Shown here piece after piece: positions 37,701 to 47,520 of a stretch of DNA of 64,000 nt. Both the position numbers and the translations under genes were made by a program. How positions within the stretch are numbered: the stretch's first letter is position 1; each line of letters opens with the position of its first letter. Origin of the DNA: Cloeon dipterum. Lineage: Eukaryota; Arthropoda; Insecta; Ephemeroptera; Baetidae. The DNA lies in NCBI RefSeq assembly GCF_949628265.1, contig NC_088788.1, positions 9,610,001-9,674,000 on the forward strand. The letters are read 5' to 3'. Below the pieces are notes generated by a model, which was not told the origin of the DNA, ran no database searches, and was given only the letters and a program-made list of their open reading frames with translations.

Positions 37701-40471
37701 GGGGCAGATGGGAGGTAGAAAAACGGCTCAAATGCAACAAAGGGTGTGACCCTGGGACGGAGGGACAGCCAAATTTTTTATATCCAGACAATTTACTATT
37801 TTAAAAAACAAAATGTTTAAAATACTTAAGATAGTAGGGTTTTTAAATTGGTAGCCTAGATGAATAAATTTACCTAATTTTTATCCTTTTCAGAGGAGAA
37901 CTCATCTCTTCTTCGTCAGAACAGGAAGATTCGATAGCCAAACGTCTGACCTTTGCATTTACCATCTTTTTCTTGGGAGACCTGAAAGTATAAACAAGAT
38001 ATTATAGAAATAGTTTACCAGCATATACGATTTAATCTATTAAATGACCTTGGGTCAAAGACACTGGTTGCTGTGCTGCATTTTGGGCGGGAGCCAACCT
38101 CAGGTCTTTTCTTTGGGGATTGCACTTCTTTGTTGGGGCTCTTTGTTTTCCTCTTGGTAGCCACTTTTCCTACCCTTTATATTGTAAAAATTTAATATCA
38201 GAATATTTAGTTATTATTTTCTGCATACCTTCGGAACTCACTTCCTTTTCGTCTGCAGTAATCACCGAAGCAAGACTCAACCATGGAGAAATTTGCAGAG
38301 CATAATTTGCTCGTGTTGATCACATCTGGAAAATTACCAAAATTTAATAATCCAAAGCTACTTTAACACAACTCCCTTGCTGCATATCCAAAATGATCTT
38401 AGAAGTGGTTTTCTTTATTTTCAGAATATACCTATCTTTATTTTATTTTACGGAATGTGGTTGGACTTAACTACGCGTAGCGAATTTATCACTACATTTC
38501 AATTGCACCAAAGCTACTGATATTATGATTTAGGAACGTGATTTGCTGCTCTTGCCAACGGGCACAGTGCAAAAAATAAGCAGCCTAATTATAAATTACA
38601 TTCAAAGCAGCCACCAAGGTTAAGAAATAATTTGAACAGTGGATAAAATGGAGAGAATTTAGCTAAGAAATTCGCACGAATTGAATGAACTAAGTCTAAT
38701 GAGGGGAAATTTATACAAGACGAGAAGCATAAATGAATTTTAATAAATTTTGAATAAATAAAATCTTGCAACTTATGCAGTAATAACCGAACAACCTTAC
38801 CAGTTAAGAATTTAAAGAAATTTTTCCCTCCTTCCCAGCATTTTATTTTTGTCAAGGAGAGGTCAGCTACGAGTTGTGGGGCAAAAAGCCAGGGGAGGAT
38901 GTTGCTTTTCAAAACGATTGCTACTCTTTTCTGGTTGCTTTCTATGGGCCGTGCACCAAGGTGAATGCTTCTGGCAACCAAGAGCCGCATCTACAACATA
39001 ATAATTATTAACACATATACTTCTGATATAAAATAGGTTGTGTAGTTTTCAACTGGTACTCAAATGCATATATTGATCCGTGGAAGCTTCTTTGATTAAT
39101 CGAAGACAAAATTATTTGGATTTAATGTTTAATTAATATGCAGTTGACTATTGAATTTCATAAAAAGAGCATTTACTTAAAAAACCTTAATTGGATATAT
39201 AAAAATTCTGTTTGTATTTGAATATTAAGCGTCCAAGTTACCATTTCATTATGAAAATTGTCCTCACTATTCAGCCTGGCAACAAAAGATTTGAACGACT
39301 CCACATCTTGAAGGGGCAGGGGGATGTCTAATAGATCTGACTCCAAGGTGAGTGATGTAGCAACAGCTGACTTGTTGGTTGCTAGTTGTACTCTGAACTC
39401 TTTCATCTCCATTTTCATGCCCTCAATGTTTAAGATAATCTCGTTCAGTTTAGAGACAACCAATTTCTGAAATGACAAGAAGCTCGAAGAACAAGAACGG
39501 ACACCTGTAGACAAAACATTAATTTTGTTTAATCAACAGCTTATCCTGATTCAGATAATTGTTTATTTAGTAAAAGTTATCAAAAATTTGCCTGATTCTG
39601 TTTTCTGGTCAGAGACAGACGTGTCGAACAACCTTCTTGAGCTACGTGGAGAAGGCGAGGCCAGCAAATTATTTTTAGCTTTGGCACCACCTAATAATAA
39701 AACAAATAATGGGAAGTTTTTCTCGCAATGAGTAACTTACAATTTGCAGCTACTGGAGACATTTGCTGATCAAGTATCTTTATGGGGCTTTGACAAGGAG
39801 AGGTAGTGTTTTGTTCCGTTGTACATGTTTCATTGAAAGGAACTGCTATTTCAGCACTCACATCAAATATCATATCGTCCAGATGATCAGGTGAGGTTTC
39901 ACTTCCTTTGCAGAACAGTTTTGAAAGATAAAATTTTAAAATTAACCAAAATGTGTAACATATAATAAATAACTACTTTGCGAAAATCCCTTTTCCTGTC
40001 CTGGATATATGGGAAGAATTGACTCTTTTCGGCCTGACTTGCTCGTGCTCGGAGTATATCTGTTTGTTGACTTCGACTTCCTCTTTTTCTCCACATCCGT
40101 GGTGTCAATATCTGATTTAGTGTGCTCAGTTGGATTCAACAAGAGTGCCTCGATTTTTCTGCATTTCTTTAGGGCTTCAACTTTGGACTCTAAACATGAA
40201 ATGATTAATGTACTTATGGGGAATAAATAACTGCAAAAATTATGATTTTACTTTTACTGGCCACGAGAGTGCCAGTGTACTTTGGCCATTCAGGAAGTGG
40301 ACCATCAGGATTTTTTTCCATTGCTAATGTGCATTTTAATTTGTCTTTTGACACCTGAGCCCAAGAAGTTTCAACAAGATTTTTGGAATCATCGACAACT
40401 TTGATATAACTGTCTGGTACGATGAAAACATCTCCTTCTTCCTCGTCAAGAACCACGGACCACAGCATCAT
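34721..40471 (-). CDS. Transposon accessory protein resembling DUF4806 proteins, 11 exons, basic C-terminal tail with a duplicated exon
   Basis: Exons: 40471-40252, 40189-39977, 39905-39741, 39690-39592, 39504-39242, 38990-38801, 38325-38229, 38174-38049, 37981-37874, 36541-36434, 34775-34721 (1644 bases, 547 aa). The N-terminus WSVVLDEEEGDVFIVPDSYI followed by PEWPKYTG and SKVEALKKCRKIEA fits the N-terminal pattern of arthropod DUF4806 proteins. Exon 5 holds IPLPLQDVESFKSFVARLN, the start of the DUF4806 region, and exon 6 a GGKNFFKFL segment. The tail is Lys/Arg/Ser-rich (TKRKTKSPNK, SPKKRPE, SPKKKMVNAK) and probably nuclear. Exons 9 and 10 are identical 108-base copies. The start codon directly follows an AG acceptor, so the 5' leader comes from upstream. 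Intron 4 uses a GC donor. The function is unknown; a DNA-binding role like plant TnpA is only an analogy. Confidence 0.7.
34860..36330. repeat. Chain of alternating long palindromes, block 1 (intron 10 of the accessory gene)
   Basis: Two unit types alternate head to head. Unit A (~95-base arms, with GGGACGGAAGGGCAGCTCTG and CAGTTTAAGTGTGCGTTTTT) folds around a ~60-base centre containing TTTGCCTTTCAGCGACCGAC. Unit B (~60-base arms, with TTTGTTGCATCTGAGCCGTT and CCATCTGCCCCTGACAAATT) folds around the ~20-base centre containing CTAGTCGGTCGC. Units are 95-100 percent alike by eye. Because the block is palindromic, the same frames of ~95-155 codons appear open on both strands; I do not regard them as genes. 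Confidence 0.9.
35165..38044. repeat. 1440-bp tandem duplication (35165-36604 and 36605-38044)
   Basis: Bases 35700-36600 and 37140-38040 match almost without difference at a constant offset of 1440. Examples: the AAATTTTTTATATCCAGACA block at about 36331 and 37771, and the exon blocks 36434-36541 and 37874-37981. Scattered single differences occur (for example 36357-36358 against 37797-37798). Each copy contains palindrome units plus one copy of a 108-base exon of the accessory gene with its splice sites. Confidence 0.9.
36605..37770. repeat. Chain of alternating long palindromes, block 2 (intron 9 of the accessory gene)
   Basis: The same A and B palindrome units as in block 1, copied by the 1440-bp tandem duplication. 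It lies between the two copies of the duplicated exon, so the intron joining them in the pre-mRNA can fold into long double-stranded stems. Confidence 0.9.
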
Positions 40472-40736
40472 CTGTAACACAAAAATTAAATTCAATGAGT
40501 ACGAGTTAACGAAAAAATGGGTATTAAATCAAAATTACTTTAAAATTTCAATGATTAAACAAAGTTTCAAAATTGTATACGTGTTAAGCATATATAAATT
40601 TTATAAATTAACGACCGTATCATATAATTTTCAAGGTGTTTGTTTTGACATTTACAATTTATTTGTCTGATTAAAAAATGGAACTAACCTAAATATATAA
40701 TATGTACATCTATTTACAGGGGATAAAGCTTCAGGT

Positions 40737-42922
40737 TTAGCACAAAGTGTGCAGCAGTGGAAATACTGCATCAGCATTTCCATCACGTAACGGCAATCTG
40801 ACACATTTAGCCTTGATGTCTGATACGGTCCAGATTCGCCTTCTCTTTTCAAGTTTATTAACCTTGTAAATGTTCAGTTTGCTTGATGGTAGGGGAATTT
40901 CGTAGAGGTCAGCTTTGTGTTTATACCGCCTTCCGCTAAGAGCCACTTTATCCGGATTCGTTTTCAGATGTGCAATTTTGTTGACAATAATGATGTCACC
41001 ATTTCTCATCAAGAGAGTATTGTTGGGGTGTTTTGTAGTTACTAAAAAATTTTGTGTTCTCAACTTTTTAAATAAAGGCCCAACCATGGCGTCAGATTCA
41101 AATGCCTCAACATATGGCCTCTCCAGTTTATATTTTTCTGGTGTATTGTCCTTTGGCAAGTTCCCAACATTTCTTAATAGAGATTCCTCGATGCGGCGCT
41201 TTACTAACTGTTGCAAAAAACTGCCGTTTTGTTTCAGTTGCTTACGCATGTGTCCAAAGTAACTTTCGAATTTGAAAGCGCTAAAGTTGTCCAGTTTACC
41301 AAATCTTTTAACATCCTCTGACACGTGGAGCATGGCATGCACGTTTGAGCTGACTTGATACTTGGTGTGGAGTTTCGGAAAATCTCGAACGAATCTATCA
41401 TAGAGCTGCTGAGCATAGTCCACATATTCTGGATCGCTTGCTTTGTCACCACAAAAAATTACAGAGCCAGCATGGAAAATCATAATTTCCTTGTAGTACT
41501 CGTAATGATGAGACTTCAAACAGTCCAAGACGACGGGGCATAGGTACAAAAGGAATAGGCGCCATTCAGTCGCCTTGAACCTCTTCATTTCGTTCATGCT
41601 TCTTGGTTTTCGAGCAAATTCTTGAGGGATACTTTTCCGCAGCCTACTCATCTCTGCGTTGATTTTGTGTCTAACGTAATCTGGAAGAAGGGTCTTCGAT
41701 TCCTGCCAATAGCTAGTTAGCAATTTTTTCGTAACTCCGAGTAGCACTAAATGTAGATAATCGTAAGGGACATCATGAACGAGTGAGAAATTTGGCACCT
41801 CTTCAATTTTTGTATAACCAATGTGATGACCAGCTTGAGTTCGTTTTCTGAAGTCTTCGTCAGTTCTTGGTCTTCCCCTCGTGGTTGGAAAATAGGTTGC
41901 TCTAAATTTTGACTGGTTTCTTGTTCCCAGTGCGCAACATCTTATGCAGCTCATGTAACCCGTGTGGCCTAGGATTTGTAAAACGTAAGCCTTTGCCGGT
42001 GTGTCACAAATCAGAGCACTCAAACGGACTGCAAGAACTTTTTCATTGAAGTTTAGGCCATTCACACACAACTGTTTGAGCTCATCAACAGTATCCGATA
42101 AATAATCATTTACGTCGATCGGTTTCTTCGGCCCGTAGAATACGCCAATGGGGAAAATATCTGAGTTTTCCAAGTTTGATACGTGTGCAACGATTGGGTA
42201 GAACTCGGCCGAGCTGCTATTGGACAGTTGCACACCGTCGATGCCAACGTGCAAGTCTAAAGTTTCAATCGCATTTAGCAATTTTACGTCGGAGTTTTTT
42301 AAGCATTCAAGAATACCCTCCGCGAGGCCGAAGTGATAGTATACACCGGGCTCAACGTTTCTGACGCTGATTTTCGAATTTCTGGTCCGAAGTAGAGTTT
42401 TTCTGGATTTTGGCAAGAAGCCTATATTAGGCAATTGATTCATTAGAAAGAGCAGTGACTCTGTTGCTTTCTCCGAGACGTGGTTCTTCAATACCCATTC
42501 CGCCAGCAGTTTTTTGAAATTTTCTTGAAATTCAGGGTCAATCTCAGATTTCTCAAAATTGTCATTTGAAAAAGGATTAGAAAGATGATTTGCATATTCT
42601 GTCTGAACATCGTGATTATGTACTTCTGGGTTAGTGACTTCGAAAGGTAAGTTTTGTGCTACAATTAATAAGTTGTTTAAGTTATGCTGTTAATGTTGCG
42701 GTAGCATTTCATACCAACAGTATCATCAAATGCTTGCTCGTTTTCTAGTTCCCTATCACTATCTAGAGTTGGGCTGTCAATACGTAAGTTCAGGTCAACA
42801 TCGTCATCATCATCATCATCATTGCCAAGACCTTCCAATTCCTTAGAGAGTAGTTCACTCAATCTCCGGTTCTGCTGTCTTTTACTCAATAGATGGAAAT
42901 GCTTTCTATTTTGTTGGCTCAT
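40737..42922 (-). CDS. tnp2/CMC-type (CACTA-like) DNA transposase, complete, 2 exons
   Basis: Exon 1 is 42922-42715 and exon 2 is 42658-40737 (2130 bases, 709 aa). The joined frame has no stop. The N-terminus is hydrophilic with a run of seven Asp. The core matches the animal group of tnp2-like transposases: LHVGIDGVQLSNSS with FYPIVAHVSN and GVFYGPKKPIDVNDYL; a Cys-rich HTGYMSCIRCC; FPTTRGRPRTDEDFR; VPYDYLHLVLLGVTKKLL; and, near residue 540, NVHAMLHVSEDVKRFGKLDN followed by FSAFKFESYFGHMRKQLK. The Asp in GIDGV and the Asp of PYDYLH are candidate catalytic residues, unproven. The C-terminus ends in FPLLHTLC, typical of the group. Intact frame and splice sites suggest recent activity or selection. 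Which CMC subgroup it belongs to is open. Confidence 0.85.
42800..42822. repeat. GAT/ATC trinucleotide run coding for poly-Asp in the transposase
   Basis: Repeated trinucleotides in exon 1 encode seven consecutive Asp residues. Likely length-variable. Confidence 0.8.
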
Positions 42923-43078
42923 GTTTAATCCCTGGCAAATACGAATTATAAAATGAACCAAAAATATATTAAATATTTTGTTTTATATTACCCACCAAAT
43001 TTGATTTTAAATGCAAAATTTTATATATAAATATATATATCTTTAGTTTTTAGCTATTAATCAGTAGTTCAATATATA

Positions 43079-45131
43079 GAGCTTTGCGCGGTTCGACTTT
43101 TTGGCAATCCAATATGGTAGATTGCGTTTGCGGATTGGAGTTGTACGGTTGTGGATTTGTTAGCGAACCGCATATCGAATTTACTTAATATTAATTTTAC
43201 CGACTCGCGCCCTCAGTGTGACTGTCCGTTGAGACGGTCGCGCCGCGCACGCCTTTGCGGTCTTCGTACTTTCCATTTCTGGTGAATCGTGTCGAAAAAA
43301 GACGAAAATCGTGAGCGTCGAAAGGGTTGGCGGCATCAGAAAAATCGCAATTTAATTTTTCTAAGGCTCGATTAGGAACCCTACTAGCACGCTGCATGTG
43401 TGAAGAAAACTCAAATAAAAATTTGATCATTATTTTGAACTATACTATACTATGAACAAGTGGCTCGTTGCCACTTAGAGCTATCCAATGAGGGATCGTG
43501 GACAAAGGTAGCTCGACCGGTTCAATTTTGCGAAAAATGAACTATTCTTGACTGCTGAGCTTTGTCGAGAGTAAAGCAAAAATCTCGAAAAACGCTAATA
43601 TTTATTTTACTTTGAGCTAGATAAATCTGAAAATCGGTATGCACATCAAGGTTAGCTATTGGCGTCGCGGCCAAATGCTTGCTTAAGATTAGGGGCCTTT
43701 GTATTGAAAAAAAATCGCGTAAAATATACTTTCCATTCTTACGGGACAAATCGAAAAATCACGTTTTTCCATCAATAAACCTATAGGGTTCTTCGATTTT
43801 TTTATTCGATCGGGCCGTTTTTAGTCCCAATCGATAGCTAGTTAAATTTAGCAACTTTGTAACCGTACAGAATTTTGATTCATGTCCCCAATCGCGAGAT
43901 AAACCGGCCGGAAGGTGCCGCACATCGAAAAAACCTTAATTTCGCACTTTCTGACAAATCAAACCGGCTGAACGATTTTGATAAAACTCGCACAAAATGA
44001 CCTTCGTACGATACCCAGCTCAGATGGCTAGGCGGCATTTCCGGCTAAAATACGAGTGAGGGTGAACAAATTTTCGATAATTTTGACTTCTTCAATATTC
44101 GCGCCAAAAAAGGCGCCGCGATCTCAACAAAGATAAAATTTTAATAAACTACACACGAGCAGACCGGGGATGTCAAGGCGCAACTTTTGATGTAGGAAAA
44201 TCCGCCCTCGCGCACATAGGGTCCCGACCATGCCCAAAAAAACACAATTTTATAATGTCATAAAATGCGCGATATTTCGACTTTAACAATTCACATCTCC
44301 GGCCCTGATCGTCCTACATGGCGAAACGAAAGTTCCCCAAACTCGCCGCGCGATTCTGCGTAGGGCTCGCCCTGTCGGAGCCACCCAGCACCCCCTCAAA
44401 CCCCCAACCCCCAAAAAAACGTTGAAAAACGTGCCCAATTTTCGGATTTTTTTAAATTGCCCTATGGGCGTGGGGGCGATTTTGACCATGGGGCACTCGT
44501 TCGGCCACCACCCCCCTTTGACCACCCGGGTTTGGTTCCGATCGGCGCGGTTTTGCCGGATTTCTGGGTTTTCCGTCAGAGCCGCGACTTTTGAGACGGG
44601 TGGCGCCTTCGGCGCTTCAAATAGCGGGCACACCGCCTATATTATACAAGTAGAGGAACTGGGTGTATTTTAAGAAGGCTAAACACGGACCCCTTTCGAA
44701 AATCTGCAATTTTTGAAAAAATAAAACTTTCGAGACTTAAAAGTACCATTTTTACATCCTATTGGGTTTTCAAATTTTTTCTCACCCAGGAAGCAATTAA
44801 TTGCCTTTGCTCGAAAAGAGGGCATAACCGGTAAAATTCGAAATATGGATTTCGGGGCACTTTTGGGCAAAAGGGTATTAGGTAAATATTGATATGTTAG
44901 GTTTAACTTTCCATTTTATTTCATTTTTTTTTAATAATATCACCATGATTCCAATTTAAAACAATGTACACTTTACAGCTCCGCGAGTATGAGTGCAAAA
45001 ACGAGGCGACCGCTTAAGAACGCTCTTTAATTCGCGTAATTTGGACGTGATTGCGGTTTGGAAATCAAGAGTAAGTACATAAAGCGGTTTTGGTGCGGTC
45101 GCGGATTAAAATTTTGTCCCGCGCAAAGCTC
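43079..45131. mobile_element. Nested 2.05-kb element with 13-bp inverted ends and TA target duplication
   Basis: The left end GAGCTTTGCGCGG (43079-43091) is exactly the reverse complement of the right end CCGCGCAAAGCTC (45119-45131). TA lies immediately outside both ends (43077-43078 and 45132-45133), the signature of TA-inserting families such as Tc1/mariner or IS630. The interior is GC-richer than the host transposon and has no long coding frame, so it is probably non-autonomous. It lies between the proposed 5' leader exons and the start exon of the CMC transposase, inside a leader intron. Confidence 0.8.
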
Positions 45132-45204
45132 TACTTTGACCTTTCATTTCGATATTTAGATTCGAGAAGCGCGGTGACATGATGAATAATAAATAGGAAA
45201 GCTC

Positions 45205-45753
45205 ACGTACCTTTGGAAGTTAACGTGATGAAGTGCACTCCTGCACCGAAGAATGATCACTGGTAACCACTGTAACATTATCAAGTAACAAGTTAATCGT
45301 TCATCCACTTATTGTATAGGATTTGAATAAAATGTCTTAACATCATCATAATTTTCTGCTCATTCATAAAAATATGTTCAAACTGTTAAAAATGTCTGAA
45401 ACTTATGTATTGAGAGATTCTATACATGTATGCATTTGAAAATGCATTCAATAATACATATAACATTAGCTTAAGTAACATGCAAGCAGACTTCTTATGC
45501 ATAATTATATGCATTGATTTTATGTATGCACATAGAAATTTTAAAAAGTTTGCTATGTGCGTGATTAATATTGTATGCGTATGTGCATAACATTATGGAA
45601 TTTGTGATAATGCATATGTATGCATAAAAAAATTATAGCAAATTATTGCACAGTAAAAAACTCCCACGTATGTTAATGTAAAGAAGTAATTAATACGTAC
45701 ATACCTGTGATATACCGTTGGAAGCAGGTCGGAGGTTGAAGAGCACTTTTATA
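45205..45753 (-). promoter_or_regulatory. Candidate promoter and split 5' leader of the transposon genes
   Basis: On the minus strand TATAAAAG lies at 45753-45746. A good splice donor (CACAG followed by GTATGT) is at 45705-45700, and a second (CCAAAG followed by GTACGTGAG) at 45210. The transposase start exon is preceded by a good acceptor (TTTGCCAG, then 8 bases before the ATG at 42922). Together this suggests leader exons at ~45.72 kb and just upstream of 45210, spliced over the nested element to 42922. The acceptor of the middle leader exon was not determined. Confidence 0.45.
45410..45625. repeat. ATGCAT-rich tract
   Basis: Many copies of ATGCAT, TATGCA and TGCATA occur within about 200 bases, just upstream of the leader donor at 45210. 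Alternating purine-pyrimidine sequence; it could be subterminal or promoter-associated repeat of the transposon. No defined unit length seen. Confidence 0.5.
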
Positions 45754-46419
45754 TCAAACTTAATGCATCCTGATTAACCCAAACCACTGCAAGCACAGAA
45801 GTATTTAAGACTGCAGACTGCATTAACCTTCTGCGTTGTTGCAAGTTTGCACTGTAGGCTTGTGGATTGGAATGAAGTAAGGCAGCCCGCACGCGCATGT
45901 AGACACTCAGCTGGCAACTCTGGTGTAGTTAGTGTGGATGCGTTGTGTGCGGTTTGGTGCGGTTGCAGGACGAAAATTTTTGTAGCTCATCCGCACGCGT
46001 TTCATGCGTTGATTGACTTTGAATTAAACACGCATTTTTTGCAGCTCGTTGCTCTGAATGAGTCGCGCGCGCTAATCTTAATGTTCTCTTCACTTTTTTC
46101 ATCTCATTTCATTCGAGTGGAAATATTATTTAAAAATATAGGAAACACGATAGCTATGATTATTATGATATTAAATGTATTAGAAGACAAAGGCAATCTT
46201 AATCAATTCAAAATAAAATTTAATAAATGGTATAATTATATTTTCCTGGATTTAAATAAGATAATTATTTAAATTGCATGGCATGCGAAATAATACAACT
46301 TTTGTAATAATATTATTTTTTATTTCAAATTCTTAATTTTAATAAGTTTGTACTTTTGTTGAAAAAATAAGGGAATAATATGTGTCATAAATTTTTTTCT
46401 AAGTCCATCGTCCACTGTT

Positions 46420-46765
46420 GGATATCCGATGGATATCCATCAGATATCCAATTTGGGATACAAATATTTTTGGTTAAAAATACAAAATGACGAAAAACAA
46501 GCATTTTTAAGGTTGTGCAAAATGCTATCCAAAATTGGTCAAATTTGGATGACGAAAATTCGTCACTTATCTTTTGAGGATATCCAAAAGATATGCAAAA
46601 TCCTATCCGAAGTGGATAAACGCGTTTTAAAGGGTGATCCGATAATTTGTCAGCATTGAGGGTTGAAGGGAGTTAAAATGTAGGTCATCAGGAAACTTAA
46701 ATCAACTCTAACTCCAACTTTGAAATTTTGGACAGTTATCCGCGGATATCCGATTTCTTGGCGGG
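46420..46765. repeat. Right subterminal GGATATCC palindrome field
   Basis: GGATATCC occurs at 46420, 46431, 46578 and 46744, with several degenerate AGATATCC copies. The field mirrors the one at the left end and ends at the inverted 12-mer TTTCTTGGCGGG (46754-46765). A TTTTGGACAGTTATCC segment just before the end resembles the GGACAGTC hairpin arm of the left field. Confidence 0.8.
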
Positions 46766-47159
46766 ACGTGTTGAATCAATTTTTTTAATAAAATATAAAA
46801 CTTTCTAACTGATTTTAATTGGACTAGGGGGTTTCGCAACTTCTTTGCTGTGTTTTGTGCATTGAACTAGCCAAAAATATCACGAATTTTACGGTAAATC
46901 AAAATTATCTGCGTTTTTTTTTTGGATTTGACCCCAAAAATGATGGAAAATAATATAAAATAATCGACATTTTGTGAAACTGTGTTGAACCAAATGCACT
47001 AAGTCGATTTTGTTATTTTAATTTTTGATAATTATGGCTTCTACACAAATATTAATGTTTTCGTAAAATGGTCAAAATTACGAAAGTCTCCGTGAAATTT
47101 TTTTTTTTAAAGCACTGGTTCTGTTCCGGAAAATCAATGTCAAGATGAGTATCAATTTA

Positions 47160-47520
47160 AATTAAAGTGGTTTTTGTTAGAACGCAGAAGAGGCCCATCA
47201 AGCTGAGCCGCACGACAGGGTGGTCGGGCGGGTTGCATAAGTGCACGGCGGACGGGTGGCCCTGCCCTGCCCGGTGCGGTGCGGTGCGGTGCTGTGCGAG
47301 AGGGGCAGAAAGCGGGCGATGGAGCGCGGCCGAGTGCGCACAAGCGGCTCTGCTGGCGTTGGCGCGGTGCTCGGTCGTTCGGTGCGCGAGCCGAGCCATC
47401 AGTCGGGTTCAGTGGCTCCGCAGCAGCCGTCGCATCCGCCTGTACCAGCCCTTTTCGCCTCTCTAAGCAGCCCTTGGCAACCCTCGCGGCGCCGCTCCGT
47501 CCCTTCGCCGCCACTTTAAG
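47160..47520 (+). promoter_or_regulatory. CpG-rich probable promoter and non-coding first exon of the SLC17 gene
   Basis: GC and CpG content rise sharply from about 47160 to 47690. A strong splice donor (CACTTTAAG followed by GTGAGTACC) lies at 47521. No ATG-initiated frame continues in phase across the donor to the next exon at about 55865, which itself carries 5' UTR and the start codon, so the exon is taken as untranslated. Frames open here on both strands reflect base composition. Assignment to the SLC17 gene is by strand and order; another transcript is possible. Confidence 0.45.

Larger units (their letters stand above)
34069..46765 (-). mobile_element. Large CMC (CACTA-like) DNA transposon carrying a transposase and an accessory gene
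   Basis: The proposed ends are CCCGCCAAGAAA at 34069-34080 and its exact reverse complement at 46754-46765. Both are flanked on the outside by AC (34067-34068 and 46766-46767), compatible with a 2-bp target duplication but weak evidence. Just inside each end lies a field of GGATATCC palindromes, the same architecture as the subterminal repeats of CACTA elements. Between them, all on the minus strand, are a TATA-type promoter, the transposase (40737-42922) and a DUF4806-like gene (34721-40471). The ends do not start with CACTA. The family call rests on the transposase; the boundaries are inferred. Confidence 0.65.

Noticed and set aside
34852-37804. Many open frames of 60-154 codons on both strands with almost the same protein sequence
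   Set aside because: They are the two strands of palindromic repeat units. The same peptide appears in both orientations, no known domain is present, and the region is intronic to a well-supported spliced gene.
38229-38284. A separate small gene starting at the ATG at 38284
   Set aside because: That ATG lies inside an exon whose acceptor at 38326 joins in phase with the previous exon, so it is an internal Met.
38589-38990. 133-codon frame starting MRLLVARS as a separate gene
   Set aside because: Only its first part (38990-38801) is coding; it ends in a good donor and joins in phase with the neighbouring exons of the accessory gene.
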